From Isochrysis galbana (lineage: Eukaryota > Haptophyta > Isochrysidales > Isochrysidaceae): a DNA stretch of 64,000 nucleotides. The number at the start of each line of letters is the position of its first letter. The first letter of the stretch is position 1. The translations under genes were made by a program, and so were the position numbers. Shown in pieces: positions 11,501 to 21,636 of the stretch. The notes under the pieces are model-generated. The model had not been told where the DNA came from, did not search any database, and was given only the letters and a program-made list of their open reading frames with translations. The DNA is taken from NCBI GenBank assembly GCA_018136815.1, contig CM030932.1:7434001-7498000 (forward strand). Reading direction: 5' to 3'.

Positions 11501-12441
11501 TCAATAGGCACATCAGAGTCTGCGGCTCGCGCGCGTGGACGAGTGCCGTGTAGAGGACTGTTGGCCGACCATCCGGTGCCGGCTTCTCAATGTCGCATCC
11601 TACCAGCCCCTCGGTCAAACACCACGCCTGAAGGGGTCGGCCCTGCCGTGTCGTGCCCAGTCGTATGGGGGTGGAGAGGCGCGTCGGGTGTTGACGTTGT
11701 AGGCGATCCATCTCAGCGTATGCCTCCTCGAGGGTGAAGAATCCGCCCATACTACCCGNNNNNNNNNNNNNNNNNNNNNNNNNNNNNNNNNNNNNNNNNN
11801 NNNNNNNNNNNNNNNNNNNNNNNNNNNNNNNNNNNNNNNNNNNNNNNNNNNNNNNNNNCTGCAAGCTGCCTCCTGGCGCCAAACACGGCAGCATGTGCCC
11901 AGCGAGCAGCCTGCCACCAAGCCTCGCCCTGCGCTGACTGCATGAGGGTGCGCCGACTCGCGCTTGGGTGGGTGCTTCCCTCTCCAGCATTAAGGCTGGC
12001 GTTCATACTGGCGGCGGCCCGGCTGGCGTAGTGCGCGGTGGCATCGCGAGAGATCAGGGTTGCATTCACGCCTGCTAGCCGGCTGAGAGCTTGCCACTCG
12101 CTCAGCGGCAGCGTCACCTCGACCGAGCCGATCTCATCCACCTGGTGCAAAGAGGAGTGGCGCTCCATCCCTCCCCATACTAAGGGCAGCCGCCGTCCCT
12201 CCGCCGGCAGGGAGTCACTCAGCTCACCCTCGCCCGCTCGGCCTCTCACCACCCCACTCCACAGAGAGGCGCCCCATCGCTCCGCGCTGCGCACGGCGCG
12301 ACTGGCCGAGGGAGAGACGCGACCGAGCCCAGCAGGCCATGGCGCATTAAGCCGCGCCACCACGTGCAAGCCCTCCCCCTCGCCCCCGCCCACCGCGCAC
12401 TCGGCAGCGCAGAGGCAGAGCAAGAGCGCCGCCGCCATCAA
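8514..12441 (-). CDS. Secreted M14 zinc carboxypeptidase, multi-exon
   Basis: Signal peptide at the start (MMAAALLLCLCAAECAVG), a propeptide-like region, then the peptidase. Exons (minus): 12441-11487 (interrupted by the N gap), about 11400-11091, 10983-10896, 10752 to about 10500, 10394-10317, 10183-10030, 9836-9434, 9201-8903, 8747-8514. Motifs: HAREP (HxxE zinc ligands), NPDGY, GVDLNRNF, YRG-like FRG with SEPET, LHWHGWGE (third zinc ligand) and FTLEVG (catalytic Glu). All the residues expected of an active metallocarboxypeptidase are visible. The C-terminal exons form a beta-rich domain with cysteines, ending YYIFWNAEYLPGKHSWTVEE, similar to bacterial pre-peptidase C-terminal domains. Junctions 1/2 and 4/5 are not resolved; a 26-bp tandem duplication lies at the exon 2 acceptor. 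The tail is uncertain (see 8230-8517). It probably acts outside the cell or in a lumen. Confidence 0.85.
11759..11858. other. Assembly gap, 100 Ns
   Basis: Exactly 100 Ns inside exon 1 of the carboxypeptidase. The flanks read in the same frame only if the gap length is taken as written, so the number of missing residues is unknown. Confidence 0.99.
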
Positions 12442-12477
12442 CCGGCCCGCCTCTTCCCCCTGTTCACACCCAACCCC

Positions 12478-12735
12478 TTAGAAATTGTAGTCTTGTAAGA
12501 AGTCTTGTTGGTTAGCATTCCTAGCCACATCCACCGGACGAGCCATGCGCCAACCGCGCACACCCCCATCGCGGGGGAGGGGCTCCGTTGCCGTCAAAGG
12601 GCTTCGGTCCCGCAGCACTAAAAAAAAACCTTTTAATATTCGCGCCACGCGTGCGGCTACTGGGTTAGCTATTGTAGCCACGCCCAGATCCCTTCCTCTC
12701 CCTCACTTCCCGCCTTGCGGCAACTCCCCTCGTGC
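12478..12735 (-). repeat. LINE 3'-end repeat (family A), copy next to carboxypeptidase start
   Basis: In the minus sense: GGCGTGGCTACAATAGC, then an AGG followed by a T-run, GTGCTGCGGGACCG, GGCAACGGAGCCCC, GTGCGCGGTTGGCGCATGG, GTGGCTAGGAATGCTA and an end at TACAAGACTACAATTTC. Related blocks occur at 14497-14650, 50285-50455 and 57055-57150. Here it follows the ORF2 relic in the same orientation, so it is best read as the 3' UTR and 3' end of that LINE. The end lies about 37 bp upstream of the carboxypeptidase ATG. Confidence 0.7.
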
Positions 12736-12962
12736 TCTACATAGGGGCCCAGGTTGTGGGGGGGGCTGGGGCGGGCGGGGTGCACCGGCCCACAGTGGAC
12801 TTTTCTCGCCTTCCTCCTGTGCCTCTATGTGGCCCGTATCTTGCTGATTGATGTTGTGAGAGTTTTGTGTTGTTAATGGGGTATCACTCACTCGTGGAGT
12901 GCTCATTTACGCGAGCGTTCTCTTGAAGCGGGGGGGGAGGGGATGTGTCTCGACTTAGGCGC

Positions 12963-14041
12963 TTAGTCGAGCCTCTCGGCAAGGCCGATCGCTTTCGCCA
13001 CTAGGCCGAGGTTGTCGCTTATCTTTAGTCTTCCTTTGTCGTCTTCTGTAAATATAGGGGTGCTGAGCTCCGCTGGTTTTTTAATTTTAGGTTTTCTACC
13101 CTGGGCCGCCGTGCGAGTGCGCATTGGACGGTAAGTGTTCGACGGGGTACGGCCCCTCACCAGGGTAGTGAATCTTATTAGCGTGGATTCTAAAACTAAA
13201 ACAGGTATGTAGTGATATTCGTATGATTCGAATTCTACTCTGTAGAAGTCCCTTATTATGTACTTCCAGGCTATTATGTAGAGGGTTTTCAAACTGTCAG
13301 GGGTGTTCGCGTTTGGGTATGCGAACAATCTGTCTTAGTTTTCTGCTTGCGGGTCCTGTTCTGTTCCGGGGTGTAGTTAGCAATCGCGTCTATGGTGTCG
13401 AAGATTTTTCTTGTCGCCGGGCACCACGCTAGGTGGCATGAGTCCTCTTGATATCGGTTACACATCCTGCATTTGTTCGTTGTGCCTGTCGAGAATCTGT
13501 TTCTGGTACCTATTCTCCTGTGGGTAATGTGTTTGAAGTGAGGGTGTTTGTCCGTGTGTTTTAGCAACGGCAGGGTGTACAGCCTGGCTATGTGTTTCCA
13601 GTCCTCTTTCGAGATGTCTAGGCGTTTCTCCCATGCTGTTCTGGTCGCTTGAGGGTCGTTGCGTCGTGCTGCCTTGAGCTCGGCTTTTGTGATGTCGGAA
13701 ACCGTGATCGCATCGAGTGCAATTCTTCCTTTTTGTATGGCGTGCTCGTCGGCCAGTGGGTATTCCAAGTACTTGGGTCCTTTCTATCCATTCTCCCATC
13801 GTGCCGGGGGGTGGTAGCGTCGTATTTCCTCGGCGCTCACTACGTCACCGGTGCTGGAGGCCTCCCCGAGATAGTCGGTGTCTGTGTGAATCCATATGTT
13901 GTTGAGTTTTTTGATGTATTTGTCGTCTTCTGAGACTCTCACCTCTTCCCGTTTTGTTTCCCCCGACTCCTGTTTGCTCAAAACAGGCTTGGACTCGGAC
14001 TCGAAAGAAAGTGGGGAAGAACCGGAGAACTGCGCCTCCAT
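12963..14041 (-). pseudogene. LINE ORF2 C-terminal relic with frameshifts
   Basis: Read downward from 14041. One frame ends near 13784. The next (13768-13289) holds an arginine-rich stretch, WKHIARLYTLPLLKH, HITHRRIGTRNRF and C-x2-C (CRMCNRY) with H and C following. A frameshift near 13320 leads to a third frame (13328-12963) with LYIIAWKYIIRDFYRVEF and the stop. The order and sequence match 6660-7276, so both are the same element family. The catalytic reverse transcriptase core is absent. Inverted copies of the family A 3' repeat stand at both outer ends (12478 and 14650). Confidence 0.75.
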
Positions 14042-14249
14042 CGTCGTAGCGATGGAGACTGGTGATACCGGTGATGACTGGACTGGGCTCAGACTCGTAG
14101 ATGGGCGCGCGGTGGCGTAAGACGAAGAGCACGAGATATCTTGGGACCGGAGAATGTTTTGGACGAATCTTCTTGCCGTCGGCCGAGGTGAGGCGGACGG
14201 AGAGAGAGAGAGAGAGAGAGTCTCGCAGAGCGACTGCAGAACGAGAAGT

Positions 14250-14400
14250 CGAAGTCATGCCGGTTTATTACCTCAAACGAGCCAACAATTATAGTAACAG
14301 CAAAAACAAAATTCGAATCGCAAATTTCGAGACCAAAACCTGCAAACCTGGACTTGCGACCATGGGGAATCCGAATCTGTGTGTCTTGTGCGTCAGTGGC
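14250..14400 (+). repeat. Dispersed repeat shared with 56690-56850
   Basis: The plus strand translates as LKRANNYSNSKNK in this block. The minus strand at 56850-56690 gives the related LKRVDNYRNGKNK. The nucleotide blocks are parallel over roughly 130 bp (TCGAATC...AATTTCGAG...GGACTTG). This part lies 5' of the ORF2 relic in LINE sense, so it may be an internal or 5' part of the same element. Confidence 0.55.
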
Positions 14401-14496
14401 AACACGGGGAACTGTTCAATTGTAATTGTGAGCGCGTACCTTACACGAATATTCATGCCTACAGCCTTCAGATGGGCAGGAATACAACACTGTGCC

Positions 14497-14650
14497 TCGA
14501 CGGCAACGGAGCCCCTTCCCCGAGATGGGGTTGTGCGAGGTTGGTGCATGGCTCGTCCGATCGTCCGATGTATGTGGCTAGGGATGCTAGCCAACAGCCA
14601 ACAAGATGCTCTACTGCTCTACAAGACTATTACAAGATGCTCTACTGGTC
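14497..14650 (+). repeat. LINE 3'-end repeat (family A), copy next to kinase start
   Basis: It carries GACGGCAACGGAGCCCC, GGTTGGTGCATGGCTCGTCC and ATGTGGCTAGGGATGCTAGCC in the same order as at 12478-12600 but on the opposite strand. The 3' end is partly repeated (CTCTACAAGACT and TACAAGATGCTCTAC units). It ends about 90 bp before the kinase ATG at 14739. Confidence 0.7.
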
Positions 14651-14738
14651 TAGAGTACTCTACTCTACAAGACTTTTCACCACGCAGATTGGTGTGTGGG
14701 ATACCCGACGGACTTATCTTTAGCGCTGTTTCGCGCCG

Positions 14739-17195
14739 ATGGGCACGGCGCCGACGGGTGGCTCTCGGGCAGGCCCGCCACCGAGCCCGATGCTCTGGGC
14801 ATTCGAGAGGCTTGTCGAGGCGGTGGGTGAGACTAGGCCACCGCCACCGCCCTCCGGCTGGCTACGCCGCCTCCTGCGCCCGCCGCTCGAGCTGGCGCCG
14901 ACGCCTCGCCCATCACTCTCAGCCGCCGCTTTGCTCTCCTCTCTTTCTACCTTGCCTCTCGCGCTGGCAGTGTGCTCGCTGCTCTTCGGGCTGCTAGTCC
15001 TAAAGACTCTGCACACTGTGAGAGAGTTTGGCCGCAAGATGCCCGTCTCGGTGCGCGGGCTGCGCTCGCTGCTCTTCACAGTCAGCCGCCGGCTGCTCCG
15101 TAAGGGTTGCAAGCGGCCAGGAGAGCTGACGGGGCTCATCTTCCCTGTCGAGGCGAGCGAGCTGACTGGGCCAGGAGGCGGGAAGATGCTTGAGCATCTT
15201 TTGCGCCAAGGCGGCCACTTACCCGCAGGTGTGCACGTCCAGTCGGTCCACGTGGCCAGCGGCCAGAGCATCACCGATGGAGTGAAGGGTGACAAGCACG
15301 TGCTCCTAATCGAGTACACTGGTGTGCTAGGATCGGTGGGCATCAAACTGCCGCCCGCCCGGCTTTTCGCGAAATTTGGCATTGGTAGCCGGCTGCACCC
15401 TATGCGAATCTTGAGCGACGCAACCAGCACCGCTCGGTGTGAAGCAACCTTCTATGCACGGATATGTCGCGAGGCAGAGCGATGTGGACTCGGCTCACCT
15501 AAGTGTTACTTTGCGGACTACTCCGAGTCTACCGGCGAGAGCTGCCTGCTGCTTGAGGTATGCATCCTGATGGCCTATTTGACTCCGGCTCAACCCATCG
15601 CATCAAGCACCCCCCTCATCGCATCGACAGCTGTGTTCAGCGCATGCCGAGCTAGGTTCTTACCCTGATAGTCACGAGGATATCACACCCTTCCTGCGCC
15701 ATAGGTTCTGCCGTTTGGTGAGGCGGACCTCCTTCCGCTGCGCCATCGTATTCGCGACCCGCCGCGCCTCTCGGAGATTCGTGCTTTTGTTGCTGCCGGA
15801 TGCCGTCTCAATGCGCGTTTCTGGGGAGCCCATGGCGGCGGCGATGAGTGTATGCGCGGCGTTCCCACATACTTCGAGCTCAACGAAGCTCGTACGGCAA
15901 TGGCGCAAATGTGAGCTGCCGAGGCTACCGGGTTCGTGTGGCAGATACTCTGATGCTCCCGCGCCTGCACCTCGCATTCACCACGCTGATACCGCACGTG
16001 CACATGGCGGTTTCCCTGTGCGCGTTGACCTGCTCCTCTCTTGCTCGGTGCAGGTTAGCCCTGCGTGGTTTGGCACACTCCGCGCGTCGCACCCTCGGCG
16101 GGGCCTCCGTCAACCCCGCATTCATGACATGGGACGCGCCGGCTGGCATCATCGGCTCTGAGCCCGCCTTGATTGCCCTACTGCCGGTGCTGGCAGAGTC
16201 CCTGTGCTCAGACGCTTCGATGCTAGCGTTTGGTCACAATGACATTGTAACCGACAACGCCTACTTTTGGAGGGAACCAACGCGTGGGCGGGCGACGGGA
16301 CGGGCCGCGTCAGGAGCGACCTTTGGCCTGTTCGATTGGCAGCAGGTACGCCTGGCACGCACATGATCTTCACACGAGATCCTGCCTACCCAAAGCAGTG
16401 CCGAAGGAGCATCACTGAACCACTTGTGGGCCGCTGGTAGCCGCCCAGAGCGGCCAATGGCTTGTACGGTGCGTCACGTGGGTCATGACCATTACGTTTT
16501 TGCATCCGCTGTTGCCTGGGGTGCCACAGGCCTGCATCAACAATGTTGGGCATGAGTGGGCATGGAACTTCCATTTCCTTCCTCCCGACTTTCTCGAGGA
16601 GCACGAGCCAGATTTGATTGAATTGGTACGCTAGTCGATTCACCCAGCACATGAGCACGCGGCCACAAAGAGCCGTGCTTGAAGTCAATAGCTAGTAATT
16701 GCCCCTCCTCCATGCCCCATCCTCATTTCAACTCGTCACGGTTCAGTTGCCGCAGCGCACGCACTGTCACAGCCTTGTGGGTTGTCGCTCACTGACGCGA
16801 ATCTGATCTATGGTGCCTGCGCCCAATGACGCGCTTGCCCGATTGGCCCCCGGTAGATCTTGCGCACGTACGCAGCGCATGGCATCGTAGTACCAAGGTG
16901 GCGCTTCTGTCGATCATATGCCCTCGCCTGCGCCCACCTTTACGTGTGGGGAGGTGGGGCGATGCAGCCGCTGATGCGTCGTCTTCAGCGAGCGGGCCTT
17001 TTTGACAATTTGGCCCCCAACGACCCACGCCACGCATCGGGATGGCCAGACGTCACCCCATCTCAACGTGAGACGCTCATTGGCGCGGAGATGACTCGCC
17101 GCACTCTCACCAATGCGTGCGCCATTATGCGCCGCCATGGATTTGTCGAGCACTGGGAACGCTGGCGCCAAGAGTTGGAGGCAGGGAAGCGGTGA
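14739..17195 (+). CDS. APH/EcKinase-like small-molecule kinase with membrane anchor
   Basis: Five exons, all GT-AG and in phase: 14739-15557, 15705-15910, 16054-16345, 16530-16625, 16857-17195; 583 aa. An in-frame stop lies just upstream of the ATG. Residues 60-90 form a hydrophobic segment (LPLALAVCSLLFGLLVL). The middle has the lobe typical of the aminoglycoside-phosphotransferase / ecdysteroid-kinase superfamily, with PARLFAKF as the likely lysine strand and CLLLE near the hinge. The catalytic loop reads GHNDIVTDN (H403-N404-D405, where most relatives have HGD) and the metal-binding motif is GLFDWQ (D436). C-terminal helices follow as in that family. These kinases phosphorylate hydroxyl groups of small molecules; the substrate here is unknown. 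The start is close to a family A repeat. Confidence 0.7.
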
Positions 17196-18277
17196 GCGTG
17201 AGCCTACAGTTGACCTAGGCATGCACGATGGCCTCTATGGGTCTTTTTTTTGTTGTTGTCCATGCCAACGCCACACAAGACCTGAGTCATGCCATCCATG
17301 TACACGTCTTACTCGGCTGAAAATGGTGCGCATGCTGTGAAAGGATTTGTTCCTTCCATAATCCTACTAGCGAGAGCCGAACATTTTCGGTCGCCGTGTC
17401 AAAGTCTCGCGGAGACCTGACTTGCGAAGGACCACTATATTATCACCAATCACCAGCTCATTCGTACACTCGTACAAGAAACAAGCGACTAGCTAGTCCG
17501 ACTAGACTCCAGATTTGATCGGTGCCCAGTGCCAATGCTTGTTATGGCATTAGTGGAGAGGGTGTTCTTCAATATCAATGACATCATCTAACTTCATAGT
17601 TGGTGATTTCAACTTAGTTTATACTTGGATGCGATAGAGCGCGCCGACGCGCCTCTTCTGCCCTTCAAGGTCCCCCGGCGATCCCCCCCCCCATTCCCCG
17701 CGCGCGCTCTTCTGGTATAGTCGAAGTGACCGTCGATTGTTAATTTATAAGAAATTTTGAATTGAACAAGAAGCGGAAGCGGCAGTCAATTGATCATAAA
17801 TAATTGTCGCATTCGCGAATCGGGAATCCAGACTCTTTAGAATTCTCTTTCGTTCGGCGTTTATCGTTATAATTTTTGCGTCGTTCTCTCGTTCTCGGTC
17901 AAAAGCTTCGCGTGGACGCCTAGTATCTAGAATCTTGGGTTGTGGAACGCCTTCTCCTTCAGAGGGTGCAACTCGAGGTTCCCTTTTTTTGTCACGCCCC
18001 TCCCGACTTTTTAGGTATATAATTTCTACTGACCCCTAACTTCGCCCCTAAGTCGGGAGTTGACCGCGCGCAAACAAACATAAACACGGGGACCCATCGT
18101 GGAAGACACGATCGCCCCGCCCTTGTTGAAGAATGCAACCATGCCCGCTGCCCTTGTTGAAGCCAAGAAGGTGCAACTCGAGCTTCCCCACACCCCTCCC
18201 GGCTTTTTAGGTATATAATTTCTACTGACCCCTAACTTGGCCCCTAACTCGGGGGTTGACATAAACACGGGGACCCA
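17196..18277. other. Intergenic region with a 205-bp tandem duplication
   Basis: Copy A (17966-18112) and copy B (18171-18290) share GTGCAACTCGAG, then a CCTCCC(G/C)... block, TTTTTAGGTATATAATTTCTA, CTGACCCCTAACTT and AAACACGGGGACCCATC. The TATATAA in both could be a promoter element. Another repeated block, TTGTTGAAGAATGCAACC, occurs at 18123-18140 and again at 18692-18735. A family B copy lies at 17600-17700. No gene is supported. Confidence 0.55.
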
Positions 18278-18595
18278 TCAAGCGGAAGACGTCTTGTGTT
18301 TCGCCTGTGCCTCCCGTTTCAATATCGCCTCCGCGTCAAAGGTAAGTTGCATTTTCTCCGTCTTGTAAAAGCGAAAATACTTTGTCTTCCACAGTACCAA
18401 GAGGAGGAGAATGAACAGCGCGAAGACCACCCCGACCGCGATCCCGACCCTCGTGAGGCCATCCCCCGACGCGATGATTGCTGCGCCTGAAGCACTTACG
18501 AGAAACCAGAAGGTGATGCCACCCAAGAGACTCATCAAGGGGACGACGTCGTAGGGGCCATCGTCGAATAAGCTATTACGGGCGTAGATCCACAT
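18278..18595 (-). CDS. Hypothetical two-TM protein, 105 aa
   Basis: Start chosen at the ATG 18595 (MWIYARNSLF); the longer frame to 18847 is built from repeat sequence. Two hydrophobic segments are clear: VVPLMSLLGGITFWFLVSASG and VGIAVGVVFALFILLLLVLW. They are followed by a basic-aromatic stretch (KTKYFRFYK) and a charged C-terminal helix. The two-hairpin layout suggests a small membrane protein. The base composition is less GC-rich than its neighbours. It may be the last exon of a broken gene carried by the surrounding repeats. Confidence 0.4.
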   Translation of the reverse strand: MWIYARNSLFDDGPYDVVPLMSLLGGITFWFLVSASGAAIIASGDGLTRVGIAVGVVFALFILLLLVLWKTKYFRFYKTEKMQLTFDAEAILKREAQAKHKTSSA

Positions 18596-19445
18596 CTTAC
18601 AATATGCAAAGTAAAAAATTGCGCATTGACGGGGGCGCCCTCGCCTTCCTCCTAGTTTGCGCCTCAACTTGAACGATCGTCCCTCCCTTGTTGAAGAATG
18701 CAACCATGCCCGCTGCCCGAGTTGAAGAATGCAACCATGTGGGCGTCCGACTGCTGACGTCCGCCCTTGCACTGTCGCATCCGCGATCGACCTTTTTGTT
18801 TTAGAAGTTGTTTGCGTTTCTTTGTTCCCTCCTTGCAGGCTAGCCACGAGTCACCGTCGTAGTGTCCTACATTCGTCCATTCGCCCTTGTTGCCCTCGCC
18901 TCCTTTATCGCCTCCTTTGTCGCCTGCTTGCCCCCACCTGGCTTACCTCCTTGCGTGCTCCTCGCGTTTTAGGCTAAGTCGCGCGGTCAGGTATCGCCGG
19001 TGCAAGGAACCGCCCCATGTGTGACCCTGATTCCCCCTCAGGTGTTGGCCGTTGGATTATATCGTGGCGCTATTTTACTTCGGTCTTCATCAAATCACTT
19101 AAGGGTTTTCGAAAGATTCCCTCCTTATTCCTGTGCGTAACTGTCGCCCCGTCGGATCGTCCGTCGCCCCGTCGCTCTCTTGTCGGCATTCTCTTCCTTG
19201 TTCGATCTGCCAGCGGGTTCCTGTGCGTTCCGTGATAGGGATACGTTAGTGTGGAGAGTGTTGATGTGAGTGTAGTGTCATCTCGTCGGTCCATCGGCCT
19301 CTAGCCGTCTGTCGGCTGTCGTTCTTCGTTCGTCGCTCTCGTCCTCGTTCTCGTCCCCGTTCTCGTCCCTCGTTCTCAACACTACCTCAATACCAAACCT
19401 CTCCAATCCCTCAGTCCCAGCCTATCCATCCCGATCCGCCCAGCC
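18596..19445. other. Intergenic region; pyrimidine-rich leader to the ORF at 19446
   Basis: No supported gene. From 19310 to 19440 the plus strand is rich in CGTTC/CTCGTC units (GTTCTCGTCC repeated), then CTCAATCC-type sequence up to the ATG. This looks like the 5' leader of the retroelement-like ORF that follows. Confidence 0.4.
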
Positions 19446-20252
19446 ATGTCCGCTCCGTCGTCGCGCTCGCCCTCGCCCAGGCCCGTCCTCCCGCCTTTCT
19501 CTGCTGAGGAGGTGGTCCAGCCCGTCATTGGCCACTCCCCAACTTCCGCCGCGCCTCTCGCCGCTTCCCTTCCGTTCCCTCCGTTCCCATCCGAGGCAGT
19601 GGTAACCTCGGATCCGTCAGGTGAAGAATCAAAGTCGACGCGTCCCGCGCCGGGCCCACCAAAGGGGCCCAAGGCCCCTCCTCCTGCAGAAGCGGGCCTC
19701 CTGCCCGCTCTGCCCACCACCACTCCCGAAGACCGCGCCTCCTCAGAGGCCGAGCTCGCGGCTACCGCCGTTTTTCACCCATTCGGGGCCGGCGCCGCGC
19801 CTCCATCACCACCCCCATCGCCCTCCGATGCTGGGGAGAGCGGGCATGAGCCCGCTCTCACTGAAATCTGCATGGAAGAGGCTGTTGAGGCATATCCTTC
19901 CCCCTCGGAGGCGGATGAGGCCGCCCCACCGTTGCCATCGGACTCGGAGGGGGCCTACGAGCCCTACCGAGCCACCCTCGATCGTGTCGCCGCGGTCCCG
20001 ACCGCCCCACGCCCTCGCGTCCTGGCAGAAGATGCGCCCGGGATCACAATTCCCAACCCTCATCGCCATTCCGCACCGGGCCATACCTTCGCACCGCCGT
20101 CAGTTCCGACGGAGCTGTGCCTATATCCTTCTGCATCGCAGTCCATTGTCGTGGGGCCTTCTCGCTGTGCGGCGCTTGACGCGCAGCGTAGTGCCCTCGT
20201 CGCGTCTCTCGAACCCGACCTGTTTTCGCAGTTGTTTAGTGGCAAGTTCTAG
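19446..20252 (+). CDS. Proline-rich protein, likely retroelement ORF1-like (268 aa)
   Basis: Begins MSAPSSRSPSPRPVLPPFS and is rich in Pro, Ala, Ser and Glu throughout, with no recognised fold; the end is VASLEPDLFSQLFSGKF. A shorter paralogue begins at 40251 (MSLSPPSSPSLKPACPPSS), with a similar pyrimidine-rich leader and a nearby SAEEVVQPV/SVSEVVSSA match. Two partial copies in one window point to a repeated element rather than a host gene. An ORF1 or gag of a retrotransposon would fit. No reverse transcriptase follows here. Confidence 0.4.
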   Translation: MSAPSSRSPSPRPVLPPFSAEEVVQPVIGHSPTSAAPLAASLPFPPFPSEAVVTSDPSGEESKSTRPAPGPPKGPKAPPPAEAGLLPALPTTTPEDRASSEAELAATAVFHPFGAGAAPPSPPPSPSDAGESGHEPALTEICMEEAVEAYPSPSEADEAAPPLPSDSEGAYEPYRATLDRVAAVPTAPRPRVLAEDAPGITIPNPHRHSAPGHTFAPPSVPTELCLYPSASQSIVVGPSRCAALDAQRSALVASLEPDLFSQLFSGKF

Positions 20253-20465
20253 CATTTCTTTTGCCGAATTAAGTTGCAGAACTACGTGGAGTTTATCGGA
20301 TGGCGTGTTCGCAATTGTGTACATATCAGCCGACAGTGAGCTTAAATTACTCGCAATTCTAATTGCCAGAGTCCACTCTTTCGCGCCAATGGCATCATTG
20401 CATTTTTTATAAAGTTCAAACAAGAAGTCTTTAGGCATCTTCATCTGATACGTTACCGGTGACAT
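20205..20465 (-). pseudogene. Fragment of an unknown protein, antisense at the 3' end of the ORF at 19446
   Basis: The frame from 20465 reads MSPVTYQMKMPKDFLFELYK and continues with normal, non-low-complexity composition (AIRIASNLSSLSADMYTIAN) for about 80 residues. It then runs antisense into the ORF at 19446-20252 and becomes Arg-rich. Composition suggests a real coding fragment up to about 20205; I do not recognise it. Confidence 0.3.
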
Positions 20466-20914
20466 ATGAAATGCTTACTACATACCGGTACAAAAAAGAA
20501 ACGTGCGGACTCGTTCGGTGTTCGTTCGGCGAGACTGGCTGCGATGTCCCCTTTTCTGCGGTCAAATCTGCGCCAGTGCCTGAAACCTGCAAGTTTGTAC
20601 CTTAATAAGGGAGTCCTTTAAATAGAACTTATACCGTCCACATGGGGGGCATTCGCCAAAAAAACAACCAAACCTGAGGTTGCACCCTCTTCTCTCTTTC
20701 TCTCGATGAGAAGGGAAATTTCCCCAACTTTCTCCTCCCAGGCGCTCTCGCAAATAGGTTTAATTTGCTATTTCCTCCGCGTTTTTTTACCTGCTTCGGG
20801 GGGGGGGAGGCAATCGGGTTTAATTTGCGAGCTCTTCGTCTTCGTATCTCCCCTTATCCTTACTTAGTACTTAGGCACGTCGCACTTCTCTCATCTGATA
20901 TAGTAGGTCTCTTC

Positions 20915-20985
20915 AACTAAGTTTATTATACTTGGTTCGCCCGTGGGGGTGGGGGGGGGGCTCGCGCCCCCCCTCTCTCCACTCC
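20915..20985 (+). repeat. Dispersed repeat family B, copy
   Basis: TTCAACTAAGTTTATTATACTTGGTTCGCC is followed by a G-run, CTCGCGCC and a C-run, forming a GC-rich palindrome. The same sequence, inverted, is at 30375-30432, and the AT-rich half recurs at 17605-17627. The rest of 20466-21420 has no supported gene. Confidence 0.6.
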
Positions 20986-21419
20986 TCCCCTGCCGTGGGG
21001 GAGGAACCGCCCATCCTCCGAGCATGCCTGATGGCTTGCTAGGAGGGGATTGCCTTGCTGACCCACTCCCTTCCCCACAGGCTCGCCTGGTTCGCTCGTC
21101 CTGGCCCGGCGTGGCCAGCCCATTGCTCCAACGCTCCAACCCCTCCTCCCCCCCTGTTCGACAGGCAGACAGGTGCAGCGTGGGGATCGTTTGTTTCACA
21201 TGTTCTCTGATCGGCCTAAAACCGCCAAAGGCTTCATAGCATTCAATGTTCATCCTCTAAAGTAAAGTGGTAGAATCAACCGAAAAGTATGTAGAGTACT
21301 GTGAATGTGAATAGGCCAGGCCTTTTCTCGCGCCGTCGGCAAGCAGCGCCCCCCACTTCTCCCCCTATTGTAGGAGTACCCCATCCCCGCTCAAACTTTC
21401 CTGCCCGCTGCTGTTTTCT

Positions 21420-21451
21420 CTCTTCTTTTAGCCTAACTACATCCCTCTCTC

Positions 21452-21509
<58 letters not shown>

Positions 21510-21636
21510 CCCCCTCGCTCCCCCGATTCTCGCCTCCCCCCCTCCCCCCTCACTTCCCCTCCCCCTCTCCCTTCTCGCTCTCCAGCCCTGCTCCCCCCCT
21601 ACCCCACCCGCCCCCAACCCCCACCCCCCTTCTCTG
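21420..21636 (+). promoter_or_regulatory. Pyrimidine tract upstream of the transporter start
   Basis: A (CT)n microsatellite at about 21443-21505 is followed by C-rich pyrimidine sequence almost to the ATG at 21637. Comparable homopurine/homopyrimidine tracts stand next to the starts at 37694, 45473, 55396, 62953 and 3441. A promoter or 5' UTR role is inferred from position only. Confidence 0.4.
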
